Assembly: GCA_013397795.1 (NCBI GenBank)
Contig: VZTJ01000579.1
Location: 1,541,754 to 1,605,753 of the forward strand
Direction: 5' to 3'
Origin: Orthonyx spaldingii
Lineage: Eukaryota > Chordata > Aves > Passeriformes > Orthonychidae
Length of the DNA stretch: 64,000 bases
Each line of letters opens with the position of its first letter. The first letter of the stretch is position 1. Below, piece by piece: positions 27,586 through 39,600 of this stretch. The position numbers were made by a program, and so were the translations under genes. The notes beneath the pieces were generated by a model. It had not been told where the DNA came from. It ran no database searches and worked only from the letters and a program-made list of their open reading frames with translations.

Positions 27586-30362
27586 TCACGACACAGCCTA
27601 AGAAGAGGTATAAAATGCCCCAGTAACAATTAATATGTCAGTGGATGCTGGAATGAAAAGAAATACATGAGAAATATAGTTGTATTAGAGATATGAGAAG
27701 AGAAATGGTTTGTTTACATCCAGAATAGCTTACTTCCTATTACTAGTGGTAATACTCATGATGAGCTCTGTGTTTTCATTGTACCACACACTCTGATCTA
27801 CTTTGCAGTGGGATTTTCTTCATTTTACCTCAGATTACATCCTCCAGGAAGCAAATGAACATATCTACTTTCAATCGCTCTTTTCTGATATCATGCAATG
27901 ATTAGATAAAATATTACATTCAATACAGCACTGGAGGAAGGAAAACTATCATTTAATTAAAGGATTGATTCAGCATTTTAACTGACGTATTACTGTTCCC
28001 TCACACTTGTGATTTGAAAAAAAAAAATCAGTCTATCCATCATTTATCTCTCTGTGGCTGGGCTTAAAAAGGAGAAATTGTTAGGCATACTTACATTAGT
28101 GTAACTATTTTAATAAGTATAGAGAACATTGCAAAAGGAGAGTGATCATTGTGAAGAATCTCCAAAAAAAAAATCTTTCCATAGACTACCCTGGGAATAT
28201 CCTGATAACCCATTTTAACTAATCACTTGCTTTTCTTCTCGAAATTCTAGATGTGAAATGGGTTTGGAAAAAATATCTCTCAATTCAAAACATAGAGATA
28301 TTTCTATTAACAGTAAAATCATCAAAAGAGAACATGTATTTATGTATGGTTGAGGCACAGCATCATACCATGGATGTCCATGCTCAGAATACAAAGGAGG
28401 AGTTCATATCTTTTTTGCTTCGTATGTTTGTGGGAAACTTTTTTGTTCTCTGTGGGTCATTTGAGAAATCGCTGACATTTTAATACCTGTCATGGGTTGT
28501 GCCTGACTTGAGAACACAAAGACTTCATTTTTCTCATATACAGGGTGTAAATTGAGCAAAATGACTTTAAAGGGATAATATCATTAGAAAATATGTGTTA
28601 TTCAAATAGCAATAACATCAGTAGCAACAATCTTGAGGGTTTTATTTAAATTAAACTGAAAGTAGGAAGCAACCTGAGAAGACTAGAAAATATGGACAGG
28701 TATATATTGGGGAAAAGTCTAGAAAACAGACATTGTCCTCACAAAAGGTTTCTTTCACACACATACCTTTTTGTTTTTCCTGCAAATTGTAAAATTCAGT
28801 CATAAATACTTAAATTACATTTTTTTGTCCTCCTAATCTGAAATTACAAGTCATCTATTTGTATAACCTGAAGAAGAAACACCAACAAATGGAAAAAATC
28901 ATCACAAGATTTTATTGATTAAAATTTGCTCTAGATGTAATCAATACCATTTTCATTTCCCTCTAATGCTGTTCTTTTACTATAAAGTCCTAAATCCTAA
29001 ATAGTTCAATTTATGTGCCTTAGTAACAAAAAAGCCACTTAACACTGTGCTATCCAGAGATTATATTACACAGAGAGCCACAGGCAAAAAAAGCCCCTTG
29101 ATAAGTAGCTAAATGGGAACAGGCTGACAGTGTTTTGCTTTGTAGCAGGACTACTTTTCCCTTATCTACTGGGTTATTAAAATCCACATGCTGTTGTATT
29201 GAAATAACCTTTTAAAGAAGAAGGTAACCTTGTGCCTGGAAAAATTTGACCTCCTCAGGCTGTTTCTACAGAGTCACACAAAACATCCAGTGACACAGAA
29301 GCGAGGACAGAAGAGAGCTTCAAATCCCCTTCCATTCTTTTTCCATTCTGCAAACCTGCCTGGCCTCTGCATTGAGCATGGCCAGGGTCATTCAGCACAC
29401 TGTCACACACGAGAAAGTATTCAGCTCACTCAGGCAAAAAGTGAAGCTCCCAGTCTGAAGCAGGTACGTACAGGTTAGGTATGGAATAGGGAACAAAAAT
29501 CCCAGTTCATTCCGGAAAATTCAATAGTCAAACTAAGTAGAACAAAGGTTTAGTAACTGAGCTCACTCCTGAGATTCTTTCTATTGCTGATGAAGGTCAG
29601 GATTTCTCCAGCCGCTCTATGGATGAAGAATAGAGAAAACCTGACATCTCGCTGCTGGCAAGGGACAGTAGGGTATTGCAGTAAAAGATGTAGAGAAGGT
29701 TAAAAATAATCTAAACACCACTTCCCCCATTATCTAAGTTACTAAATCTGTAAAAGGTGGAGTTCAAAGAATGAGCAAAGAACTTTGATGACTTTGTGAA
29801 GTATTTTTCAGACCAGTAAAACATTTTCTTTGCATTAAGTAGAATCACATTCACTGTCTAATGAATTCTCTCTGAATTAGAACACAGCAAGACAAAATGT
29901 TTGCCAATTGTCCCCATCTAGACATCTGAGTAGATTAGTGCTGATTAAGATGAAGTTATACAGTTTGAGAATATCCTCTGCCCACCAGAATATTTATAAA
30001 ACACATTTTCCACATAGAAATTTTCTAAAATAGATACAAAATACTTCACTTTCTGGATAAGCTGGAAACAGCTAGTCTAAAATGACTAGTTTAGGCTAGA
30101 TTTCACCTAGTTTTAAACAACTACCCCATTCTCACTGTCATTCTGGATAGTGCAATTTAGGGCTGTGACTAGATAGCTAATGCCTACGAAAGATGTAATA
30201 GGAATCCTTATCTAATTTTAAAAGAGAAAAGTCAGAAGTCTTTTGAGACAGTATCATTAACACAATTGAATACTGTTCAAACAACTCTAATGGAATCCAC
30301 ATGAAGCTTTTTTAATAAAAAATACTAATTTACAGGAGAAGTATTTTCTATAAAAGAAACAT

Positions 30363-30822
30363 TAAGCTATTAGAGAGCATCCAAAAGAGGTCCACAAGGA
30401 TGGTGAAGGCTCTGGACGGGAAACCTTATGAGGAGCTTCTGAGGACCACTGGTTTTTTCAGCCTGGAGGAGACTGAGGGGAGACCTCACTGCAGTCTCCA
30501 ACATCCTCGTGAGGGGAAGAAAAGGGGCAGGTTCTGATCTCTGTCTGTGGTGACCAGTGACAGGACTCGAAGCAATGGCCTGAAGCTGAGTCAGGGGAAA
30601 TTTAGGCTGGATACCAGAAGAAGATTTTTTACCCAGAGGGTTTTCAGGCCCAGGAACAGGCTCCCTAGAGAAGTGGTCACAGTACCAGCCTGACAGAGTT
30701 CGAGAAGCATTTGGAAAATACTCTTAGGGACATGGTGTAACTCTTGGGGCAGGAGTCAGATTCAATGCTTCTGATGCATCTCTTCCAACCAAGCATATTG
30801 TGTGATTCTGATTCTATGACTA
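30363..30822 (+). mobile_element. CR1 LINE 3' fragment
   Basis: Begins around the end of the reverse-transcriptase ORF (gcatccaaaagaggtccaca), continues with the CR1 landmark gcctggaggagactgagggg, then the 3' UTR pattern 'ggctggataccagaagaag', and ends at gattctgattctatgac with the CR1 terminal repeat. It is 5'-truncated and carries point changes and indels that break the frame. Opposite orientation to GABRG3. Confidence 0.88.
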
Positions 30823-32499
30823 AATGCACACCCAGTTTCCAGACATTCACATAGCCTGATAAAAGCCTTACCTTACTTTCTTCGTCCACAAACCACCACA
30901 GAGACTTGGTCTTGGTTGTCCTTCTTAGTCACAGGTGGTTATCACCATATCACTTCTACATGTAGACAAAAAGGCATTACTTTTCACTCCTCCTCACAGG
31001 TCCCTGAAGAACCACATTACCTTTTTTATGCTTGCTGGTGCATGTATGTGTGTGGGAAGGAGCTCTTAAAAAAGCAACTCCTCAACATCAGAGCAGGACA
31101 TAGTATTCTCCAAGGCTAGATTAAGCCCCAGCATACAGTTGGCATAAAACAATGTGAACAAAGCAATACTATTCAAGTGTTTCAATGACTGCATCCCATT
31201 AAACGAAATAAAATGTCAGCTATGAGACATGTAAAGAAAAAAAGGATAATCTTGTAATTAAATCAAAGAGTTGATTTCAGTAAAACAAGATTTGACAAAA
31301 TCAGAACACCTCCTGTGAATATGTGACTCTGGAATCAAAGTAGGCTTTTTCTTCTATGGCTCCACTCAATGCAGTGATTGTGATTGACCTGGAGTATTAC
31401 TAGTTCAGAATCCGAGTTGAGAACACTGCAAAAAATGGTTTTTGTGTTAAGACAGTGTGACCAGAATGGATCCTTGTAAAGATCAGGACAATGTGTTGAG
31501 CTTATCAACTGTATGACTGATCCCAAGCAATCACAGAGAATACCCTTCAGAGAACCCATTTCATCATGGGCTGTGTTAACTCTAAAAGTTGAAGAATAGT
31601 TGAAATACTGGTATTTAAGAATAGGTAATTGGCATTTGTCCAGATCATGTTTCCTTATAACATTCAAAGGAACAGGCATAGATTTATTTTTATATTGTTA
31701 TAGATTCATTTTGTATTTTGTTTTAAATAATGGAATGAATAGAAGACTCTCATTTAAAAAATGGAAAAGAAGTGAGCAATTATTTTAGGATAAATAGAAC
31801 ACAAGTGAAATTCCAGGTGGGTGTTTGGCAAGTTAAATACCTGGCCCCTACACAAATTTTGACTTAATTCTTTAAGTTTTCTTTAAAGCAGAAAGAGAAA
31901 TTCTACTAGGTAGGCAACAGTGACTTGAAGGAGGAAGATGACTAAAGAATCTCTTACTTCATGGATCCCATAGCTGAAGATCTCCTCAAGATGGAAAACA
32001 ATGAGAAAAACATAGTCTAAAAGTTAGGTGAAGTAATAGATACTGGACAGTACTTCTTCTGACTTGGGAAAAGGGAGAGGCCTTTTGCCCTGATACACAT
32101 GCATAGACAACTTTTGTTCTGTATTCCATCTTCTGGAGTGTATTTTGAAATGAGATTTGCCTCTATTTGCTATTCAGAAGAATAATATCTAAATGGAAGT
32201 GCATATCTGCCAAGGTGATATATTGCTTATCAGTTCTTATTCATTGTTCCTGATTGAATTTGAGACAGAAAACTTATTGATGGGATAAAAATATTTTTTT
32301 CTGCCACTCACACAGGAGATGACAGAAAGAAAGTGATATTGAACACTGACACATACCATAAATACAAGGATTAAATATGGTTATATGGTGTTTGAGTGAT
32401 TAGTACTACCTGGCCAGCTGCTTCTCTCTTATGTTGAGAAGCTTAGAGAAAATGAAATAACCTTCAATGTTATTCGGCATCTGAAAAAACAAAAGCACA

Positions 32500-33218
32500 G
32501 GCACTTGGGTCACGACAACCCCATGCAGTGCTACAGGCTTGTGGGAGAGTGTCTGGAAAGCTGCCTAGCAGAAAAGGACCTGGAGGTTGCCAGTGGCTGA
32601 ACATGAGCCAGCGTGTGCCCAGGTCGCCAAGAAGGCCAATGGTTCACATCACCAACAGTGCCTCCAGCAGAACCAGGGCAGGGATTGTCCCTCTTTACTC
32701 AGCACTGGTGAGGCCACACCATGAATCCTGGGCCTTTCACTGGACGAAACACATTGAGGTGCTGTCCAGAGAAGGGCAATGGAGGTGTGGAAGAATCTGG
32801 AGTCCAGTTCTTACGAAGAGCAGCTGAGGGCTGTTTAGCCTGGAAATAAAGATTGGGGAGGACCTTATTGCTCTCTACAGCTACCTGAAAGGAGGTTGTA
32901 GTCAGGTAGGGAGTGGTCTCTTTTCCCAAGTAACAAACTACAGGACAAGAGGAAATGGTCTAGTTTTGCCAGTGATGGCTGCAATTAGGAAGGTTTTTCT
33001 GTTATCCTAATAAGATATTAAGAAAAATTTATTCACTGGAAGGGTTGTCAAGCACTGGAGCAGGCTACTTAGGGAAGTGGCTGAGTCACCATCCCTGGAG
33101 GTATTTAAAAGACATGCAGATGTGGCACTTGGGGACATGGTTTAGTAATGGACTTAGCAGTAAATGGTTGGACTTAGATGCCTTTTCCAACCTGAATGAT
33201 TCTGTGATTCTATGAACA
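32500..33218 (+). mobile_element. CR1 LINE fragment: end of ORF2 plus 3' UTR
   Basis: The plus strand carries the C-terminal end of the CR1 reverse-transcriptase ORF: a broken frame still showing LPSRK, NMSQ and PLYSALVRPH near 32570-32720. Next come the landmark 'gtttagcctggaaataaag' and the 3' UTR with 'catgcagatgtggcacttgg', ending 'cctgaatgattctgtgattctatgaac'. The coding part contains frame changes, so no active enzyme is encoded. It is the longest of three plus-strand CR1 pieces in a 6-kb stretch. Confidence 0.92.
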
Positions 33219-33290
33219 CTATGTTAGAAGTCTATGCATTCTTTTTGCAAAATCAATTCAGACACACAGACTGATGTGCAAAATTCTCCA

Positions 33291-33372
33291 CTAAAAAAAC
33301 CCCAAGATATTAAAAAACCCACAAAAACAGATCAAAAAACCTACCAACAAAAAATAGCAGAAAAAAAAAGAG
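33291..33372. repeat. A-rich low-complexity tract
   Basis: A runs interrupted by C, just downstream of the CR1 3' end. CR1 does not normally end in poly-A, so this is likely independent. Confidence 0.7.
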
Positions 33373-34103
33373 GAGTGAAAGATGCACTCTAGAGAAAATC
33401 TTATCAAATACATCTAAGAATTTCATTATAGAGAAGACAAGTAAGAACTGTAGAGCACTTTAAGACTGTATTTAACACACACACAGACAGCATAAACTCT
33501 CTAATGCCCACCTCATCACAGAAAATCACCATATTCAGAATGGAAAGGCAGTCAGTTCTTCCTCCATGGTAACAAGTAGTAATTATTATGGAGACTGATG
33601 GTTCTATGCTCCTAGATTTTCTTGCTACACTGATTTTGATTTTTGTAGGCAGAATGTTTCACCTGTGACAAATATCAAGTCCACAGGGAAACAGAGAAGG
33701 GAAGGCATAGCCAGAAGCATCTAGGCAGCAGCCTGAAAATAATACCTGATAATACCAAACTGATCACAGGATAACTGAGAAAACAAAGAGAAAGCAGATG
33801 CAAACAAGAAAAATAAAGAAAGAGCAGAAGATGACAGTAAATATATGACAGAAGACCCCTGGAAAATGAGAACGAAGGAAAAACTGGTGTGGCTGTGGTC
33901 CTAATGAGAGCACAATAATGGGATCTTGAGGGAGACTCTACATTCCCCAGGGAAAGAACTGGGGAAGAATTTCCCCCAGTCTTTTTGAGGAGCATTGATT
34001 TTTTGCAAGTTTGTCTTCTTTATTTGCTTTTCTCCTAAAACTCCTCTCCTTTTTGCCTTGTCAGCAATTCTATGGCTTGTACAACTTTATAGAGAGGAAA
34101 AAA

Positions 34104-34431
34104 TGTTATGCAGATGTCGCTGTTGAGCCAATGTCGAAACAAGAGGCACACGAGATGAGATTGCTGAGAAAAGGGAATTATTTATTTAAATGTAGCTTTA
34201 TATACAAAATGAATGCTCACTGGGATGGCCACAGCCCTCTGCCTCCTGGGGTTGGTTGGTCACAGGCATTCCTGCCTGTTCCTGAGGACCTCAGAACATC
34301 TTATCTTCTGTTTACCATAAACAGATAGATTTTCCCATAAGAAAAGAGAATTCTGTGCTGTCACATGCAGAATCTTCTCTAAACTTCAGGCAAAGACTTC
34401 TGAGAATCTTGACATTGTACTTGTACTTACA
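34104..34431 (-). mobile_element. Probable endogenous retrovirus solo LTR, unassigned family
   Basis: Read on the minus strand, the segment has LTR anatomy. It starts TGTAAG and ends ATAACA, with TATATAAA at 34197-34204 and an AATAAA signal at 34181-34186. A U5-like stretch then includes 'ctcgtgtgcctcttgtttcgacattgg'. The flanks are A-rich (aaaaa on the left, aaaca on the right), so a target-site duplication is possible but not demonstrable. No internal viral sequence is attached. The family is not recognised, and the ends are inferred from the TG...CA rule. Confidence 0.55.
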
Positions 34432-37400
34432 AAACACCAGGTATTTCTCTCAATTTCTCTTTTAATGTTATCATTATTGAACTTGTGAAAAACTGAATAA
34501 TATTTTTTGGTATAGCAATAACAGAATAAATTTTGAAGATTGTCCTTCCTGATTCGCTCCTTTACTCTCTTGTTTGGTTAATGAGGTGGAAGATAACACA
34601 ACTGATAGAGACTGAATAGCTGAATGAATTTGTTGAAGAGATATATGGAATCTAATTTCAATACAAAGAATAAAAGTAATAGTTGATGTAATTTTTTGAT
34701 ATACATTATTCATGCTAACCAAAAAGAAATAAAAAGCAATTTCTGGTTTTCAAATCCTCCTTTGAATACTGTGTTCTTTCATGGGAACTATTTGATTTGC
34801 AAATGAATGTAAATCTAGATAGCAAGATTACACTTCCTTCTGTCACTTTCAAGAAAAAAATATATTTTTGCTTTTGCCCATTACTTTCTGTTTCACTATT
34901 AGTACTTGTCAAATATTTCATTCATGCTGACATTTTTAAATAACTTTGCTTGATTTTAGTTTGCTAATAAATGCTTCCTTTAACCAATTCAGAGATTTAT
35001 GACTTCTTCCCCATGCTGAGATATTTTTTCAAATTATTTCAGTTCTATGTTTCCATTAACACATAGTATCTTTTACTGACAATTCCTCAGATATAGAAAA
35101 TTATCCAGGACATCCAGATCTTTTTTGTTTGCAAAGCTGCTTTCTAGGCAGTCAACCCCCAGCCAGTAGCCCCCTGCTAAAAGTGTTTATTCCATCCCAG
35201 CTACAGAAATTTGCTTTTCCTTGTACTAAACTTCTTTAAAGGTTCCTGTTATCACACTTCCACCACTGTGTAAAGTCCATTTTTGTTTAGTTTTGTGGTA
35301 CAGATAGAGCCTCAGTACTTTGGAGGAACACGTGCCTTGTTTCCATAGGGTACTGATTCTGGTACCTATTTATAAGTTATTATGCACTGACAGTACACAA
35401 ATGTTTCGACTGAAAGCCAGATCCTCGGATTTATTTCAGGCCTTTAAATATTTAATTATAAACTTAAAAATGTCATTTCTTAACATTAGGAATCATTTGA
35501 TTCCTCACACGCACAAAGGCAAAACTGAGAGCAATCCAGTCTTGGACAACATAGAAGAAAAATAGTAATTAGGTGAGATGTTTTTCTCCCAAGGAAAAAT
35601 GAGATTCCCTTTCCTAATGACTAGAAAACTTAATACATTAAGGAAATATAAATACGAAAGCCAGTGATTGAAGGAGTACCATGCTTTTCAGTTACTGTCT
35701 GGAAACTCCAGTCACATGCTATGTAAAATCTCTCTTGGTGGAGTTGCTATTTCACTTAAAAACCCAGCTCCTGGAAACAAGAACATGGACATTCCCAGGT
35801 TGCCATTTTAAAATTAAGTTTCTAAGTCTCATAGGTGCAGGAACAGAACTGAAAATAAGACTGTGATTACAGAAATTCTCTGGAATGTCCGCTCTCATCT
35901 GATAGGTACCTGGCACAATTACATTTGGAGTTGGCAGCTCACATTAAAAAAATTAGTCAATGCCTATGCCATCAAGAGGAAAGGCACTGAGGCTTTGGTG
36001 ACAATCCTATATGGATTCATGGGCCAGCTAGTTTGGCATTCAAAGAATTTTAGCAGATGTCCTATGCCATACATCTAAGAAGCTACCCACAACACTCAAG
36101 TTTTTAAGATTCCCCTCTATGCCATCACAGCAGGTGAATTTTCTGTGTCTACACCATGACAACACAGGAGTTAGAGCTGGTTTTTAACACAGTATGATAC
36201 CTCCTCCAACCTAAAAACCTGAGGTCTTTCTGGCATTGAACTGTTGGTGTTGCAGACCCTTGTAGATTTCTTACAGTACTGGAGCGTAACAGATGTCCAA
36301 ACTAACACACTGACATAAACACAACAAAGACATTAGAGATTTATTTACTTTTATGTACACCTAGGTCATATTAAACCTGGTGTAAAGCTAAATGTAACTG
36401 TTTTAGCAGGTTTGTTTTAGTTTATAAGATCACATCATTTGCAATAGTGAATGAAAGACCAGGCAATATTTTAAAGACTTTAAATTTTCCCTAAAAATTT
36501 TAGGGGAAAAAACCCTAAAAGCAACATCAAACACTGGTCTAGGTCAAAAACTACTATATGTCGATTATCACCTCAAATGTTTATCATTTATATGAGGAAA
36601 GTAACTTCAACTGTTCAATTTCTAGCTCTATATTTAAAAAAAAATGCTAGCCCAAACTCTGTTTAAATGGACTTTTTAATTAAAAATTAAAGTTAAGTAA
36701 TTGTGGGAAAAAACCTTTTGTTTTTCTTTTGATCAAGATAGTTCAGCAATATTCATTTAATATATTACTATTCTAGAAATGTGATTGTGATAAATATATA
36801 TCACACTAATACTCATATAAAGTAATTCTTTCAATTTTAACAGTCGTGCTAGGTGCAAAATTTCTGTAAGTTTGATACTGAATGTCTTAAAATCCTTCAA
36901 GGCTGGAAAGGAAAGCAATATCCTATAGACAGAATTGCTTAATAAAAAGGCCTTGAAATTACCGACACTTCAGTGAAGTACAAAAGTATTTTAGGTTACT
37001 TAAAAAAGGTCTCTTCAGTTTCTCAAGACCTTATTTGGCTGGAAAAGTAGTCATTTATGCACCTGAGTTAAGAGGTGAGAAGAAATTAAATACCATTTCA
37101 AAGAACATGCATGAATCTCCTTGAGAGATTTAACTGTCATTATGAATTTTCTATTAAGTTCTGACTATTACAGGTACTAGCTTTTCCTATGGTTTCAAAA
37201 GTGCTTTATGCCTGTTATAGAGAATGGTTTTAAACTGAAGTTTATATTAAAATGATGAAGTAGATTTACAATTGCAGTCTGTCATTCAAGATAGTATTTG
37301 TATGATGATTACTTTCCATAATGTCAAAAGATTTCGTCCTGACTATCACTGAGAAGTATATGCATCTGTCTGAACAATATTTCAGTCTCGCATTCAGTTA

Positions 37401-38457
37401 TAAGAGTTGTCCAGAAATTCTACAGAGGTAAAACCTCCAGAGAGAAATTTATGCCATACCCTGCCTTTCTTTATTGAAGGAACACCATGAGAATATATTT
37501 TACAATATTTCAGCTCTTCTGCTCCAAGTTCTGATTAAAGTGAAAAAAACCCTCAAAAGTATAGGATAAGAAAACTACTGGAGAGAGAAATATTTAGGGT
37601 TTTTTAGGGAAAGCTGGTCAGATTTCAGCTAAACACAAAAATTTCAGATTATTACTGAATTATTTGAACTGATGTTCATGAAGAGAATTTAGAAAAACAA
37701 ATTCACAGAAACTTTTAAAATTGTGTGATAGGTATGTATATGGCACTGGTTTACGTCTTCTAATGCTTGAGTGTTGAACAGTAAACTAATTACACATTTT
37801 CTTTCTCTGTTTACTTTTTGGTCTTGGTCTACCTTCTATACTAGTTCTCTATATTCTCAGTACTTCCTAAATGCAAGTTTCCTGTGGATACCCTGAAACT
37901 CATTCATAGCTCTTGAGTTTTCTATCTGGGGGTGTTACCTTATATCACTGATTTTTTAGCTATGTCTTTTCAAACATAGAAAGGACTATCTGTTTTCTCC
38001 TCTGTCAATGTCTCCATCATAAAAAGATTTTCTACTCCTTAAATATTTTTATTGTTTTTCCCAGGCTTCTTCTTTCAGCTTTTTAATTTAGCCTCCTTAA
38101 CTGTATATATTTGTCTAGCTGAATGTGACTCGACACTTGTCACTCATATGCAGATGTCACCCTGATCTTCCAAGCAAGACACATTCTCTAAGTGTTACAC
38201 TTATGGTTTCACAGGTGAACCTCAGCCTCTGAACTCCTTTCTGTTTCTTGGCAAAGAATGAAGAAGCTGGAAAGAACATTTGTTCTTGCCATCTGGGGAA
38301 GGGCATTCTAGCCACAGCCAGACAATACAGGAGTAAAAAGAAAGGTTGTGTAGGTAGAGACAGGAAATATCCATGGGTTGAAGAAGACACTAGGATGAAG
38401 TGAAAAAAGCATGGAGGGAGAGGAAAAAGGGGAAATGAGAAAAAAGGGAATGGAGGT
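34432..38457. other. Intronic sequence with nothing recognised
   Basis: AT-rich sequence without recognisable exon, RNA gene or transposon. A small imperfect palindrome (ccctaaaa/ttttagggg) sits near 36488-36510. The last 60 bases before the gap are almost entirely purine. Confidence 0.55.
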
Positions 38458-39108
38458 NNNNNNNNNNNNNNNNNNNNNNNNNNNNNNNNNNNNNNNNNNN
38501 NNNNNNNNNNNNNNNNNNNNNNNNNNNNNNNNNNNNNNNNNNNNNNNNNNNNNNNNNNNNNNNNNNNNNNNNNNNNNNNNNNNNNNNNNNNNNNNNNNNN
38601 NNNNNNNNNNNNNNNNNNNNNNNNNNNNNNNNNNNNNNNNNNNNNNNNNNNNNNNNNNNNNNNNNNNNNNNNNNNNNNNNNNNNNNNNNNNNNNNNNNNN
38701 NNNNNNNNNNNNNNNNNNNNNNNNNNNNNNNNNNNNNNNNNNNNNNNNNNNNNNNNNNNNNNNNNNNNNNNNNNNNNNNNNNNNNNNNNNNNNNNNNNNN
38801 NNNNNNNNNNNNNNNNNNNNNNNNNNNNNNNNNNNNNNNNNNNNNNNNNNNNNNNNNNNNNNNNNNNNNNNNNNNNNNNNNNNNNNNNNNNNNNNNNNNN
38901 NNNNNNNNNNNNNNNNNNNNNNNNNNNNNNNNNNNNNNNNNNNNNNNNNNNNNNNNNNNNNNNNNNNNNNNNNNNNNNNNNNNNNNNNNNNNNNNNNNNN
39001 NNNNNNNNNNNNNNNNNNNNNNNNNNNNNNNNNNNNNNNNNNNNNNNNNNNNNNNNNNNNNNNNNNNNNNNNNNNNNNNNNNNNNNNNNNNNNNNNNNNN
39101 NNNNNNNN
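38458..39108. other. Assembly gap (651 N)
   Basis: Run of N. Long open frames drawn across it on either strand are artefacts of unread bases. Confidence 0.99.
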
Positions 39109-39324
39109 AAAAAGAGCAAATAGGAAGCGACAACAATTTTGAACCCTTTCCCAACTCCTCCCCTCTTTCTGGGAGTTCCTTAGGAAAGCCAACACTGAAA
39201 AATTATTCTCTTAGCCAGGTTTCACAAGCAGAGATTTATACTTCTGAATGTGAACAAAATGCTCTATAAGGAAGAATATATTTTAATATAAACATTGATT
39301 TGAATGAGAAAAAGATGTTATGAT

Positions 39325-39600
39325 AGAGTCAGTCAGGTTGGAAGGGATTTCAGGATGTCTCTAACAACCTCCTGATAAAATTAGGGTTGAAACTGATTCA
39401 GACCAGGTGTCTCAGGGCTTTCTCCAGTTGCATCTCAAAAATCTCCAAGGACAAAGGCTTCACAATGTCTCTGGAAATCTTTCTCCAGTGTTGATTGTCC
39501 TTGGCGATTTTTTGTTTCCTTCTATCAAGTCAGAACCTGCTCCACTTCAGGTAATGACCATTAGTTCACCATGCACCTCAGTACAGTACCTGCACACTGA
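39325..39600 (-). mobile_element. CR1 LINE 3' fragment
   Basis: On the plus strand this is the reverse complement of a CR1 3' end: 'gtcaggttggaagggattt' near the terminus, 'gaccaggtgtctcagggctttctccagttg', 'aaaatctccaaggac', 'caatgtctctggaaatctttctccagtgt', then 'taatgaccattagttcacc'. The CR1 therefore reads on the minus strand, the same direction as GABRG3. It is diverged and non-coding. Confidence 0.82.

Noticed and set aside
31335..31679. Open frame of 114 codons on the minus strand
   Set aside because: Longest uninterrupted frame free of gaps and repeats, but no recognisable domain, no exon-like splice context and a length possible by chance in 64 kb.
32528..32827. Open frame of 99 codons on the plus strand
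   Set aside because: It is the decayed end of the CR1 reverse-transcriptase ORF, with the LYSALVRPH-like motif.
38157..39195. Long open frames of 243-320 codons on both strands
   Set aside because: They run through the N gap. Unread bases hide stop codons, and the flanking codons match no protein.
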